Shown piece after piece: positions 52,333 through 63,261 of a stretch of DNA of 64,000 nt. The position numbers and the translations under genes are program-made. Position 1 is the first letter of the stretch; every line of letters starts with the position of its first letter. Under the pieces are notes generated by a model. That model saw nothing but the letters and a program-made list of their open reading frames with translations. It made no database searches and was not told the origin of the DNA. The stretch covers positions 1 to 64,000 of the forward strand of contig NC_006049.2 in assembly GCF_000006445.2 (NCBI RefSeq). The letters are read 5' to 3'. Origin of the DNA: Debaryomyces hansenii CBS767 (Eukaryota > Ascomycota > Pichiomycetes > Serinales > Debaryomycetaceae).

Positions 52333-54114
52333 TTATTTTTGATTTTCGCTATCCTTTACACCTGTATCTTCAGGAGTGTAAGCATATTTGGAATAAGTCC
52401 TGATCTTTGCACCGTAGAAGTAGAATCCATATGGAATGGCACAACATGCTAATGAGATAAATGCCATTAAACTACTAGCCCATTGATAACCTAATCTGTG
52501 ATACATTTGAATGGTGAATAAAGGAACACACGCACCCCAAATCGATCTGACTAATGTTTTAGCTGCTAATCCACTAGCAGCATAATGTTGATAAGAATCA
52601 ACAATATAATTATTGGCTGGGTTATACAAGCAGCAGAACCCAAATCCAGCACCAATACCACTGAAACAAGGTCCTGCCCACGAAATACTAGGATAAGAGG
52701 ACCATGCAAATGAAAACAAACTAGCAGGCACGAACCAACAACTGATCATCATAGGAATTAATCTTAATTCGGGTGGTGGTAATTCTCCTCTGTCTCTATA
52801 GACTTGAGCTCTCTTATTGTAATCTTTATTAATCAATGGGGCACAAGCTGTAGCAATAAGCACACCAACGCCGATTGGAATAAACATAATGCCAATCTTG
52901 GAATCACTCCAGCCCTTACCTTCACCGAAGACAATAGGGTATGCAAAGAAGAACATGTACAATAATCCGTAAATGACTGACATATATAAGGTCATCAAAA
53001 ACACAATTAATTCGGACAATAATATGAATGGACGTAAAAAGGAATCATTACAAACTTGCTTGAACGTCTTGATCTTTAATTCCGAAATTGCTCTGTATCT
53101 GTCATCCCCAGTATCCTTTCTCAACTTCTTAGCTCTCCTTTTTAAGAGTGTTTGGTGGTGAGTCTCAGGAAGGACAGCAACAAAAATAATATAGAAAAAA
53201 CCAGCAATGATCAAGAAAGTCCAGTAGATCCATCTCCAAGTATCTGCATAGTCACCAAGTAAACCACCAAAAATTGGACCCATAACTGGGCCTAAAAATG
53301 GAGCGGCTGAGAAAATGGCCATCGCAGCACCTCTCTCCTTGGCATCCCAGATATCAGCTAACGATCCACCAATAAGACACATTGGAGCCGAAAATGCTAA
53401 ACCATCAATTAATCTACAGACAATCATGGTTCCAATGTTCTTCGCCAAAGCACAAGGAATAATGAAAACGAGGCCAAGGAATAATGTTACAACATAAACT
53501 GGTTGTCTACCAAGTTCTTCTGAAACAGGAGCGAATACACATGGTCCAAATCCAAATCCAAGAACAAACATGGTTACTGTAGCTAAAATAACAACTTCTT
53601 CACTAACTTGGAAATATTCTACTTGGCCGCCAATATCACCGGTGACAATAGCAGAACCTAAAGCAACAACGAAACAAATTGCACCCAAAACTGCAGTATA
53701 ACACCATTTCAAAGGGTTTGATTTATTCATCGGGTTCTTTTCATCACCGGGTACAAATTCCACCAACCTTAAGCCAGTTTCTTGGTCAATAGGATATTTC
53801 CATGGATCTTGCTCATTGAGAGTAGAATTTGGATCTGGATGTGTTTCGATCTTCTTTATATCATAAGGCTCTTCTAAGTCACCTAATTTACCTGCACCTG
53901 CTTCTAATTCTGTTATAATTCTTTCCACACCTCTGTTATTAGTGATTAACCTTTCTAAACTTTCCTTGTCTTCACCTCTACTGTTACTTCTGCTCCTGTT
54001 TTTGAGCGAATTAGGTTGTACATCATTACCTTCAAATCTATTCACTTTCTCACTACTGATACTTGCATCATCAATAGTCGTTGAATTATTATCATGAAAT
54101 TCTGAGCTTGTCAT
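52333..54114 (-). CDS. MFS polyamine/multidrug exporter, Tpo1/Flu1-like (DHA1)
   Basis: Intact 593-residue protein with a cytosolic N-terminus of about 125 residues rich in Ser and charged residues, then about 12 helices. Family marks are [20 protein letters not shown] before helix 1, [15 protein letters not shown] (motif A), [20 protein letters not shown] (motif C of antiporters), [19 protein letters not shown], and [17 protein letters not shown]. This is the Tpo1/Flu1 group of proton antiporters for polyamines, fluconazole or organic acids at the plasma membrane. The Ser-rich N-terminus may be a phosphorylation site as in Tpo1, which is inference. Confidence 0.88.
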   Translation of the reverse strand: MTSSEFHDNNSTTIDDASISSEKVNRFEGNDVQPNSLKNRSRSNSRGEDKESLERLITNNRGVERIITELEAGAGKLGDLEEPYDIKKIETHPDPNSTLNEQDPWKYPIDQETGLRLVEFVPGDEKNPMNKSNPLKWCYTAVLGAICFVVALGSAIVTGDIGGQVEYFQVSEEVVILATVTMFVLGFGFGPCVFAPVSEELGRQPVYVVTLFLGLVFIIPCALAKNIGTMIVCRLIDGLAFSAPMCLIGGSLADIWDAKERGAAMAIFSAAPFLGPVMGPIFGGLLGDYADTWRWIYWTFLIIAGFFYIIFVAVLPETHHQTLLKRRAKKLRKDTGDDRYRAISELKIKTFKQVCNDSFLRPFILLSELIVFLMTLYMSVIYGLLYMFFFAYPIVFGEGKGWSDSKIGIMFIPIGVGVLIATACAPLINKDYNKRAQVYRDRGELPPPELRLIPMMISCWFVPASLFSFAWSSYPSISWAGPCFSGIGAGFGFCCLYNPANNYIVDSYQHYAASGLAAKTLVRSIWGACVPLFTIQMYHRLGYQWASSLMAFISLACCAIPYGFYFYGAKIRTYSKYAYTPEDTGVKDSENQK

Positions 54115-55177
54115 ATTGAATATATTTACTGATAAATATCATATCCAATTATCTATAAAGGGTTAAATCGTTGTCAATTTATACTAACTGAACGATTTCT
54201 TTTTTACTCTATCATTAAATTTTTATTGCCGATACCGAAATACCGTGTGAGAGAAAACATTATCGAAGCTATTCGATTTTTCTTCATGACACACAAACAA
54301 AAAGAATCTTTTATTCTTGCTTCTCCCCACCGTAAACATTTCCGATTGCTAGCTCTTAAGGCTGGCTGTACTTCTATCATTACATACGTGGCGGTGACAA
54401 TGGCTTACAATCGAACAGTAATTATATTTGTCCATCCCAATATATGATATTTTGTGTATTCTTCAAAATCAAGGGCCACCCGGCAATGGATATACCGAAT
54501 AATATGATAATACATGAGATGTAAGTACAAACCGTACTAAACGCTTTTGTTTATTGTATAATAAACGGCATAGAGGTTTGTTATAGCCGTTCCAATACTT
54601 TATTTTGTAAGCATCGGAAGTCGGCTTTATGGTGAATTCTTAATATCGCACGGCTGGAAATTCAGAAATGGCGCATACTCACCTGCCTAATTAAGTAAAA
54701 TGATATTCAGACTGTATTTTCGGCATAAAGGATATTTGCAGTATTAAAGGAAATATATATAAGTTCTTGTATATGAACATACTTTATTCTCCGTTATGTA
54801 TAAAAAGCCTCTATTGTATTTTAAGTTACGTGAAGTTTTTGAATCATCTGTTACAGCATTCATGGATTTCTGAAATTGCTTTGTATTTCTGATTTGCTTT
54901 GCAATATGTTTCGAGAATAAATTTCGCCAACGTAATCAAATTCTTCAGAGGTCAATTTTTCACAAGATAGTGGTCTGTTACAGAATGAATGATCCAATGG
55001 ATAAACATTGGCACACCTGAAGATGTCGAGTTTGATCCTGACCTTTAATGGGTATTTTAAGCTGATTAACTAGAAACATATTTGCCTTTGATACCAAAAG
55101 ATTAAGCCAGCTTCACTACAAAACGTTTACATCAAGTCTTAGACTCCTAGTATATTCAATTCTATAAACTATACTGA
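54115..55177. other. intergenic with a possible gene fragment
   Basis: Mostly AT-rich upstream sequence of the Tpo1-like gene. On the minus strand, 54860-55060 stays open for about 65 codons without an ATG and reads DIFRCANVYPLDHSFCNRPL followed by EKLTSEEFDYVGEIYSRNIL. The composition looks protein-like, so it may be the 3' piece of a lost gene; I do not recognise the family. Confidence 0.4.
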
Positions 55178-56677
55178 CTAATATGAATACCTAAAGTTTC
55201 TGTTTTCCATATCGGTTAAATCTAAAAATTGGTAGTTATCAGGTAACTTATGTAATGGCTCATTATCTCTCTTTTCGTTTTCCTTTTTTGATAAATAACC
55301 AACTAAGAGAGTTAAGGGGACAGAAGCAAATTGTGTGACTAGAATGGCAATCTTGGCCGGTACGTATCCAGGAAAGTCTTTTGCCTGAAACATTTGGGGC
55401 CCAAGAAGACAGGATAAACTGAAGAAAATCATTGTTAATGCATTTCTAAACATTCTTTTTGTATATCCAGCTGTGTTGGCGCTGTTCCATGCATAAATCA
55501 AAGTAATCGAAGAGGATCCACTGTACAATAAATAAAGAGCTAACAAGTTCCCTATCTGTTGTGTTATAATATTCGTTGACAAGAGGACAATAGCCCCAAT
55601 AATGGAAGGTATAAACATAGAAACTGTAATATAGGTTCTATGACCATAGCGAGCGACAAGCTGAGTCGTTATCACAATGATAATAATAATTATTGCCCCT
55701 AAAGGAATTTGGAGTAATGCAGTTTTATAACCGTCAAATCCAAATGTTCCAATAACTGTAGCACTATAAGTCCCTATAGCACCCGTAACAATTTGCGAAG
55801 TACCAGTAAGAATTAGCATCGGCCACGTTAACTTATCTTTAAATATTAGTTCGTACAACTGTTCTTTTTTGAATTTTTTGTTCTCTGTCCCCGTTTGATT
55901 CTCTCTGATATGTTCCAAAACCAACATTTTTTCGTTATTGTCCAAAAATTGTGAATTAACAACATTGTCCGGTAAGTAAAACCACACAAAAATTCCAAAT
56001 AGGATAGTAATTAGTCCCACAACTAAGAATAATATCTGCCACGATTGAAATTCAGTAGTGTGAATGTGTTGAAAACCAAATGACAATAATGCCCCAACTA
56101 TAGTAGCAGTACCTGAATTTATACTCCAAATGCCCATTCTCGCTACCTGCTCCGACTTGGTATAATACATTCCACTAATGGCTATAATTCCAACAGCAGA
56201 ACTGCTTTCAAATATACCTAACAATGTTCTCACGATCATTAAAGATGCGTATGTTTTGCAAGCAGCATGGCATGTCAAAACTATACCCCATAAAACGATA
56301 CAAATACTTAGAGCTCTAGAAATGGGAAATTTCTGTAAACAATACGAGATGAATGGTTCAGCAAAGATATACGACGCATAAAATATGGTGCTCAAATTAG
56401 AGAATTCATTCCCAACCAAATTTTCCTTAATCCCCATAGCAGCCGAATAGTTTAACAACGTCTTATCTAAGAATTGTAAAAAATAGATTGCACATAATAA
56501 CGTTAATATCCTAAAATCAATTTTCCGTAATAGTTTTCGTGGTAATTCGGTATTCTCAATATCATCATTCTCTTTACTCTTTAAGAACTTGAATGCAACA
56601 TCGTAGTTGCTAGTGTCCGATGTGTCAATATCACATAGCCCTTCACCGAACTCATGATCTTTTTCAATATCGCTCAT
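55178..56677 (-). CDS. MFS allantoate-permease-family (Dal5/ACS) transporter
   Basis: Intact 499-residue protein with a 55-residue cytosolic N-terminus, then 12 helices. Typical ACS marks are LRKIDFRILTLLCAIYFLQF, LDKTLLNYSAAMGIKEN (the D.....Y motif), and YLPDNVVNSQFLDNNEKMLV before the central loop. YAWNSANTAGYTKRMFRNAL is the W..(A/S)N..G.TK signature, and the tail DLTDMENRNF is also typical. Related permeases carry allantoate, nicotinate, biotin or cysteine. The relic at 14340-15330 is a broken member of the same family. Substrate unknown. Confidence 0.87.
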   Translation of the reverse strand: MSDIEKDHEFGEGLCDIDTSDTSNYDVAFKFLKSKENDDIENTELPRKLLRKIDFRILTLLCAIYFLQFLDKTLLNYSAAMGIKENLVGNEFSNLSTIFYASYIFAEPFISYCLQKFPISRALSICIVLWGIVLTCHAACKTYASLMIVRTLLGIFESSSAVGIIAISGMYYTKSEQVARMGIWSINSGTATIVGALLSFGFQHIHTTEFQSWQILFLVVGLITILFGIFVWFYLPDNVVNSQFLDNNEKMLVLEHIRENQTGTENKKFKKEQLYELIFKDKLTWPMLILTGTSQIVTGAIGTYSATVIGTFGFDGYKTALLQIPLGAIIIIIIVITTQLVARYGHRTYITVSMFIPSIIGAIVLLSTNIITQQIGNLLALYLLYSGSSSITLIYAWNSANTAGYTKRMFRNALTMIFFSLSCLLGPQMFQAKDFPGYVPAKIAILVTQFASVPLTLLVGYLSKKENEKRDNEPLHKLPDNYQFLDLTDMENRNFRYSY

Positions 56678-57243
56678 TTTACGAACTATTCAATTTCAAT
56701 TCTTCGTTGATATTATGGACTTTGAAGATCATGTCTTATATATATATGTAACACTTTCTCGTACTATCAGATTCCTCAAATTAAGAAACCAGAATTATAA
56801 GCGCATATTCGAAATTTTTTATTTAATTTCGCAACTTATATTATTGCATAGATGAGATACTACCGCAAAGTCTAGCCTATGAAAGTTGATTACCAGCCCA
56901 TACATCCAATTTTGTAATAGGTTTTCTGATAACTAGATACCTAACTTCAAATGCCAGAATAAAGTTTCAAAAATTAGCATCATTTTTTGGCATCACTGAA
57001 TTCCGCTAACCTTGAGTAATCTCGGTCCAGGATTCTGCAACAGTAACGTTCAAAAGAAAATCGTAAATGCTTATACAGATTTATCAAATTTCAATATACT
57101 GCAATTAAGTTCCCCATGAATTCTGGGGCCTATCAGTAATTATCGGATAAATAAATACAATATGCAGTATTTCGAATCGAAATTCAATAGACGGGTTGAA
57201 GACTTCCATTCGTATATTCATCAACTAAATTTAAAGGATAAAG
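56678..57243. other. divergent promoter region
   Basis: Between the Dal5-like gene (minus) and the UPF0303 gene (plus). Contains TATATATATA near 56738 just upstream of the transporter. No gene. Confidence 0.45.
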
Positions 57244-57735
57244 ATGACAGATATTTACAAGTGTAGCTTAGCTGAATTGGATAAGTTGGAAGGTGATGAA
57301 ATAAGATTAGATAGATTTGACAGCAGCGTCTGCTGGAAATTAGGATCGATTGCACGAGACTTATCTCTTGAAAGATATCCCACCAAACCTGTTGTTATTG
57401 ATATTTCATTGGCTTCTGGTCAAGTATTATTCCATTCGGTTACTAATGATGGCACATCATTAGACAATGATCAATGGATTTCAAGAAAAAAGAGAACGGT
57501 CTTAAGGTTTGGCAAATCAAGTTTTTATATTGGTCAAAAGCTTAGAATCAAGGGACAGCCAATGGAGGATGCACTTTTTGTTTCACCAATTGACTACGCT
57601 AGTCACGGTGGTAGTGTCCCAATTAGAATCAAGGGAGTCGATGGAGTTATAGGTACATTAACGATCAGTGGTTTAGCTCAAGAAGAAGATCATTTATTGG
57701 CAATTGAAGTATTAACTAAGGTATCCAAAAATTAG
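57244..57735 (+). CDS. UPF0303 / heme-degrading-like (YBR137W-type) protein
   Basis: Intact 163-residue protein. Blocks FDSSVCWKLGSIARDLSLER, PVVIDISLASGQVLFHS and HGGSVPIRIKGVDGVIGTLT with GLAQEEDH are those of the UPF0303/HbpS-like family (S. cerevisiae Ybr137w). The yeast homologue forms a decamer and was linked to tail-anchored-protein handling; the family is structurally related to heme-degrading HbpS. Cytosolic, no signal. Confident family call, uncertain role. Confidence 0.85.
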   Translation: MTDIYKCSLAELDKLEGDEIRLDRFDSSVCWKLGSIARDLSLERYPTKPVVIDISLASGQVLFHSVTNDGTSLDNDQWISRKKRTVLRFGKSSFYIGQKLRIKGQPMEDALFVSPIDYASHGGSVPIRIKGVDGVIGTLTISGLAQEEDHLLAIEVLTKVSKN

Positions 57736-57986
57736 AATTAAAGAATGTTAGGTTTTTATGATTTCTCTCAGAATTGCCTAGGACTAATTTCTGAAGTATT
57801 AGTTTATTATATTGGCTTATAAATTGAATGACTCAATCTTAGTATTTCGAGTTTATAAACTGTGGCTGTAGACTAATTAATTCAAATTTTGGTTTCATGA
57901 TATTCAAGTTAGAAAAGATTTAACGTTCAATAGATTAATACATATAAAATATATTGGTTAAATTTGTTATTTAAAGCCTTACTTAA

Positions 57987-59528
57987 CTATTTATATCCGT
58001 ACGCAGACCAGTTTTTTCTTACCTTTTCCTTTATGGCTTCATCATAGCCGTCAAAATCACAAGTAACGAAATCAACACCTTCAGGTTCGTACTGTTTAGG
58101 AAACAAGCAGTCTGTAACACAATTTCCGCCCTTTAAGGTTTTAATTCTTGGTCCTTGGCCGATGAATGGCGCCAATGGGAAAGCACGGTAGTCATTGAAC
58201 ATATATTGGTCATCACCTGGCGTATGTCTCGTAGCATAAGCCCAAAATAATTTTCTGAAGTCGAAAATATCGACATCATCTCCAACTAAGACAATTTCTT
58301 GAAGTATGAAGCCAGGTTTTGAACTATAATAATAGTCACCAATAAGTTTACAGAAATCTTCACTATTAGTATTCAATTTAGCGAGTTCTTTGGTATTCAC
58401 TTTAAGAGCGAGCCATAAGGCCACACCCTCATGTGGAGTAAATGCTTCCATAATAACACTTTTTAATTTTGGATGTTCTAAGGCCATTTGCTTGCATTCG
58501 GCACTGACTAATCCACCGATTAATGTATGTGTCTCATCAGTACATAAACCTGGGTTTGAAACTGGTAATATAGCATCATCTCTGTACGTTATAGTATCAA
58601 CAGTATATAATGGACAAGGGTGACCATGTCCAGGGAAACAGTAACCATGCATTTCACCAAATGGACCTTCTTCAACCATCTTATTCAAATTCAAGGTACC
58701 TTCGAAAACCATTTCAGAATCGGCAGGAACGTGTAAATCATTGGTCTCACACTTAACAACACTTAAAGGTTCACCGACTAAAGCACCAATATAGTCAGCT
58801 TCTGTAGCACCATCTGGAATAGGCATAGAACTCACTAAAATTGATGCTGGTGGTACACCGAAACATAATGCAAATGGGACGCTATCACCCATACCAATTT
58901 CAGCCCATGTGTCTGCAACCCTTCTAATATGCTGCGGATTCATAACCAAACCAGTTAAATGCTTATCATCATAAATCATTCCTCTGGCAATTGACCAATT
59001 TGTCCAGGTCTTGTCTGCTGTTTGTAACACAAACATTCCGTAAGTCTGAATATACTTCCCACCATCCCCATGATGCAACGTAGGTGCAGGTAATGCGTTC
59101 AACCTAATAACATCTCCAGAAATCTTGTTTTTTTTGCATGGTGCTCCCGATGCATCTTCAAGCAAGACTGGTGGAAGTGGCTTCTTGGTATTGGCTTCTA
59201 TCAAGTAGTCAATAATCTTCGTCATAGGAGTTTGTGAATCCAACCCCAAATGAAGAGCAATTCTAGCATGATCATTGTCTTTTTTTGCATCTCTTAAACC
59301 ACCAAGACAGCCGACAATATTGAACAAATTACTAGGGTCTGGATTTTTAGGATCCTTCTTCAAGTTTTTGAATAAAGGTACTGGCAATTTTTCTTCGTAG
59401 ACCTTTCTCATAATAGCACCCACCTCTAAGTTTGGATCGCACTCGTGGGTAATCTCTACTAAATCATTCTCATTTTTGAGAACCTGAAGGAAATCTCTAA
59501 ATCTTAACTCTGGTCTTAAATTGCTCAT
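57987..59528 (-). CDS. FDC1: ferulic acid decarboxylase Fdc1
   Basis: Intact 513-residue UbiD-family enzyme. It decarboxylates cinnamic, ferulic and p-coumaric acids to vinyl products, using prenylated FMN made by Pad1. SIARGMIYD and MVEEGPFGEMHGYCFPGHGH contain the Arg and Glu residues that form the E-R-E catalytic group in fungal Fdc1. RHTPGDDQ and NSGLCTD-like metal-site segments are also present. The length equals known yeast Fdc1 (about 503-513). It is divergent from PAD1, with 420 bases between starts. I saw no CTG codon in the parts checked. Confidence 0.95.
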   Translation of the reverse strand: MSNLRPELRFRDFLQVLKNENDLVEITHECDPNLEVGAIMRKVYEEKLPVPLFKNLKKDPKNPDPSNLFNIVGCLGGLRDAKKDNDHARIALHLGLDSQTPMTKIIDYLIEANTKKPLPPVLLEDASGAPCKKNKISGDVIRLNALPAPTLHHGDGGKYIQTYGMFVLQTADKTWTNWSIARGMIYDDKHLTGLVMNPQHIRRVADTWAEIGMGDSVPFALCFGVPPASILVSSMPIPDGATEADYIGALVGEPLSVVKCETNDLHVPADSEMVFEGTLNLNKMVEEGPFGEMHGYCFPGHGHPCPLYTVDTITYRDDAILPVSNPGLCTDETHTLIGGLVSAECKQMALEHPKLKSVIMEAFTPHEGVALWLALKVNTKELAKLNTNSEDFCKLIGDYYYSSKPGFILQEIVLVGDDVDIFDFRKLFWAYATRHTPGDDQYMFNDYRAFPLAPFIGQGPRIKTLKGGNCVTDCLFPKQYEPEGVDFVTCDFDGYDEAIKEKVRKNWSAYGYK

Positions 59529-59948
59529 ATTATTTTTGAATAAGCCTTTTTTAATAGATGATGAATAGAATACGAAATTGCTTCTATTTATACTATCTTC
59601 TGAGCTTCTGAGGTATTATATCATTTCGCGCATTGAGATCTTTAAAGACCGATAGCGACCGATAATGCAATGAATTTTCGCTAAATCGCGCAAAATAGAG
59701 TCTACAGCTGCTTACTGTCTCTGAATTAATCGAATTATGGATGTCCAGAGACGCCTTTATAGCAGCTGAAAATTGCATTTTAGTTGTTAATCAGGTATAT
59801 AGATTTATGAGATATCGAACAACACCTCAAGGTCTGAAATTGTCTACTTGAGAGAAAGAACAATATTGCGCATGAAACTCGGTGAGGCTTTATTTAAACG
59901 TCTTTTTTTACTGTTCGGCACTATAAATGAATATAGTTTTCGCCTATA
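59529..59948. promoter_or_regulatory. shared FDC1-PAD1 divergent promoter
   Basis: 420 bases between two start codons of genes in one pathway, so co-regulation is likely. TATA-like elements lie near each start. The motif GACCGATAGCGACCGATAA near 59647 contains two copies of GACCGATA in direct order and could be a factor site; this is inference. Confidence 0.5.
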
Positions 59949-60803
59949 ATGAATGCAAAATTATTTTTAATTAATTTAAACAAAACAAACGATATGATAA
60001 TTGACGTTATAAAACCATCAAAAAATATATTGCATAGAACTGCAGGTCATATATCAATGAAGTCTAGTTCTATGGGACACAGATCAATAAGGATATCTAA
60101 TTATATGTTTAGGCCTTTCTCAATATCATCGACAATCAGAAACAAGAATCCGATTAGCGACTATGAACAGGTTTCCAACGATATATACCAGAATCAGTCA
60201 ACAGGATTGTATCTTACAAGACCTAAGAGGATAGTCGTGGCAATAACTGGGGCTACAGGTATTGCAATCGGTGTAAGGGTATTGGAATTATTAAAGCAAT
60301 GTAAAGTTGAGACACATTTAATTATGTCCAAATGGGGTATGGCAACAATGAAATATGAAACAGATTATCATATGGACGACATAATGGCACTTGCGTCAAA
60401 GGTGTACACTGCCAGAGACGTGAGTGCGCCGATTTCGTCAGGATCTTTCCAACACGATGGTATGATTGTCGTGCCATGTTCGATGAAGACATTGGCTGGG
60501 ATTAGGATGGGATTCACAGAGGATCTTATCGTAAGGGCCGCTGATGTTACATTGAAGGAAAGAAGAAAGTTATTATTAGTTACCAGAGAAACACCGTTAT
60601 CTGACATACATTTGGATAATATGTTATATTTATCAAGAATGGGGACAATTATCTTCCCCCCAGTACCTGCATTTTATACAAAACCTAGAACGGTAGAGGA
60701 TATCATAGAACAAAGTAGTGGAAGGGTATTGGATTGTTTTGGGATTGATACAAATACTTTCCCACGTTGGGAAGGTGTTAAAGATACAAAAACACTTAAA
60801 TAG
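59949..60803 (+). CDS. PAD1: flavin prenyltransferase Pad1
   Basis: Intact 284-residue protein of the UbiX/Pad1 family. It joins dimethylallyl phosphate to FMN to make the prenylated flavin cofactor of Fdc1. The N-terminal 60-90 residues, rich in Lys, Arg, Ser and Ile, look like a mitochondrial targeting sequence, as in S. cerevisiae Pad1. The enzyme part begins with VVAITGATGIAIGVRVLELL and contains SGSFQHDGMIVVPCSMKTLA, GFTEDLIVRAADVTLKERR and LVTRETPLSDIHLDNMLYLS. All are UbiX landmarks, including the Glu and Arg that bind the prenyl phosphate. Confidence 0.95.
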   Translation: MNAKLFLINLNKTNDMIIDVIKPSKNILHRTAGHISMKSSSMGHRSIRISNYMFRPFSISSTIRNKNPISDYEQVSNDIYQNQSTGLYLTRPKRIVVAITGATGIAIGVRVLELLKQCKVETHLIMSKWGMATMKYETDYHMDDIMALASKVYTARDVSAPISSGSFQHDGMIVVPCSMKTLAGIRMGFTEDLIVRAADVTLKERRKLLLVTRETPLSDIHLDNMLYLSRMGTIIFPPVPAFYTKPRTVEDIIEQSSGRVLDCFGIDTNTFPRWEGVKDTKTLK

Positions 60804-60939
60804 TCATTTATCACCGCATTAGATTAATAGAATTCATTTACCAATCAGGAAGAGTTGACTTCGGCTGTAGGTTTACAAGTGAGGAATAATAGCAAAAAAA
60901 ATCTATTTTAAATATATATTCTTAATCTAATTAACAATT

Positions 60940-63261
60940 TCAATCAGATCCTCCAACACCAGCAATATAAGCCAACGACCAAGTTCTCGACATACCATTA
61001 TCTATCAAAGAATTATCCCAATCCTTTCTTGAAAACCATTTCCATGCTTGTTTAGGATTAACCAATGCAAAATTCAACATCAAAATACCTTTCCAACCAT
61101 CAGTGATTTGGTTAACAATACCTGCTAATTTCTGATCCCATTCTTCTTGAACAAACCCCTCGTTTCTTATATAGGATGATATTGGTGTGATTGGCAACAT
61201 ATGAATTCCATGAATCCATTCATCTGCAATTTGGCCTCTACCAAAGTAGGTTGCAAAATCAATCTTATTTTCAAAAGAAATACCAGCAACTTTATTCTTA
61301 ATAAACCTCTTCGGTTGAATCTTATTATCGTCAGAATACAACATGTACATATTCATTGATCTCCTCATAATCGCCAACATTAGATTTGCACGAACTTCCA
61401 TATTCGAGTCATTAATAATCTTAGCAAAAAGTTTCATACCGTAAGCAAAATGGTAATCTTCTGAAGAAGATTCTTCGTCCTTTCCATCACCTGAAGCAAA
61501 TATACCATGCGCAAAGGAATGGCCATGATACCAATCAAACGATCTTGAAACGGGAAAGAACTTATCATCCTTTGAGGGATTCGCTACATCTCTAAGTAAA
61601 GCCAAAGTATAATCAAGTACTAAATTATTATTAGCATGAAGCCATTCGTTATTTTCATAAGATTCATCAACCTTTGCTATGAGTGCAATAGCGTGGATAT
61701 GATATCCATAATGGAAATGGTGATCATTATAATTTGAATTGCCAAAGTCAGCGCCGGGTTCTGCAGAAGATATTAATCCTTTCCACGACAAATCGTACAC
61801 TAACGGAAATTTCTGATGATTACGTGCAAATATTTCAACTGCTTCTTTTACTTTAGGGAAAATAATTGAAGTTAATTTATCATCTTGTAATATGAAATGA
61901 CAAACATATGCAATGTATGCAAACTTGTCTAAAATCTTACCCGACGTATACATAGAATCTATATTTGCCATACCAACAACGTCCTGCTGAACTTCCTCTT
62001 CAGCCGCGACTCTTATTATTCTTTTTGCATTCTCCGAATATGAAGCTTCATTGAAAGAACCAAGAGATGACCATGGCTCCCAATTGATACTGACTGGCAA
62101 ATCTGTTTCTTCCATAATCAATTCGTTAGTGGCATATGCTTTCATTACACCTTTAGTTGTTGAATCTAATTCCAACTTTGTATCTCTTTTCTTGATCTCG
62201 TTCGTCAACACTTCTTGATGGTGTGGTAGACACCAAAAAATACCATTTCCTGACTTAGAATTACCTTTCATTCCATAGACAAACTTATACTGACATTTTT
62301 TGCCATCACTTGAAGTGCAAGATCCCTGTAGATGGCAAGAATCAGCATAGATACCACAGCTGTCATCGTAATGTTTTGATTCACCACGACAAATTTGAAT
62401 CATAGCATTACTGGAAACTTTATTGGCAACAATATGATTAGGATCCTGCAAGTTGAGCTTTAGGCTGGCATCGCCAGTGACATATAACGACCAAACAACT
62501 TGATTAAACAACGTTACTTTATATTTAGAAACATTACCAATCAGGCTTAACTGTTTAAAGTCTTGAACACCAACCTGGGAAGCAATTACAGGCTGAATAT
62601 TGTTATAAATAGCAGTAACATATCCCATACCATGAACAAGCGGAACAGTGACATTTTTGTTAGTATCATTATCCAAAACTAGTTTAGACGTAACAGATAA
62701 TTTGTTGTGATTTTCCAATCTAACACTCACGTTATTATCTCTAAAGTTAGACCCAGATATAACAAAAGACTTGATCTTGGGTGGGTTGAAATAAAACTGA
62801 GCCGGGTTAGAATCTGGATCGGGTCCGAATACTCTTTGCGACGCATCAGTGTGGTTGAAGGCAAAGCCTACATCTTGATCAGGATCCATGGTATACCAAA
62901 GAGAATATGGCAACGTCCACACTGGGAATGTTTGGTCCCCCAATGTTAAGTTATTTGAAAAGTTATTAGTCTGGATTGGTTCATCCGATCCTCCACAAAA
63001 ACATCCCTGTGGTGGCTGGGCATGTTGAGTTGTTTTAAAAATTGATGGTGGTTCAGAAGTAGCAATAGGTTTAGCGAATATATCATCATCGGCTGCAAGT
63101 GGCACTTGTACATTGTTATGACTAGGCTGATATGCTCTGTTTTGGCTAGGGTATGATTGCTGAGTTTTACCAGCATTTGCGCCTTTTTCCCTAGCTCTAT
63201 TTTTTTCCTTCAAAGACTGATCAATCTTCGTAATTGCATTTTTCAAGTCTGAAAATCCCAT
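60940..63261 (-). CDS. GH81 endo-1,3-beta-glucanase (Acf2/Eng2-like)
   Basis: Intact 773-residue protein. Conserved GH81 blocks are SWKGLISSAEPGADFGNSNY, NDHHFHYGYHIHAIALIAKV (which holds the family's catalytic Asp region), RSFDWYHGHSFAHGIFASGD, and EESSSEDYHFAYGMKLFAKI (the Glu region). No signal peptide: the N-terminus (residues 1-100) is charged, Gln/Asn/Pro-rich and polar. This points to the intracellular Acf2/Eng2 type, which acts inside the cell or during ascus wall lysis, rather than the secreted Eng1 type. It hydrolyses internal bonds of beta-1,3-glucan. Confidence 0.92.
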   Translation of the reverse strand: MGFSDLKNAITKIDQSLKEKNRAREKGANAGKTQQSYPSQNRAYQPSHNNVQVPLAADDDIFAKPIATSEPPSIFKTTQHAQPPQGCFCGGSDEPIQTNNFSNNLTLGDQTFPVWTLPYSLWYTMDPDQDVGFAFNHTDASQRVFGPDPDSNPAQFYFNPPKIKSFVISGSNFRDNNVSVRLENHNKLSVTSKLVLDNDTNKNVTVPLVHGMGYVTAIYNNIQPVIASQVGVQDFKQLSLIGNVSKYKVTLFNQVVWSLYVTGDASLKLNLQDPNHIVANKVSSNAMIQICRGESKHYDDSCGIYADSCHLQGSCTSSDGKKCQYKFVYGMKGNSKSGNGIFWCLPHHQEVLTNEIKKRDTKLELDSTTKGVMKAYATNELIMEETDLPVSINWEPWSSLGSFNEASYSENAKRIIRVAAEEEVQQDVVGMANIDSMYTSGKILDKFAYIAYVCHFILQDDKLTSIIFPKVKEAVEIFARNHQKFPLVYDLSWKGLISSAEPGADFGNSNYNDHHFHYGYHIHAIALIAKVDESYENNEWLHANNNLVLDYTLALLRDVANPSKDDKFFPVSRSFDWYHGHSFAHGIFASGDGKDEESSSEDYHFAYGMKLFAKIINDSNMEVRANLMLAIMRRSMNMYMLYSDDNKIQPKRFIKNKVAGISFENKIDFATYFGRGQIADEWIHGIHMLPITPISSYIRNEGFVQEEWDQKLAGIVNQITDGWKGILMLNFALVNPKQAWKWFSRKDWDNSLIDNGMSRTWSLAYIAGVGGSD

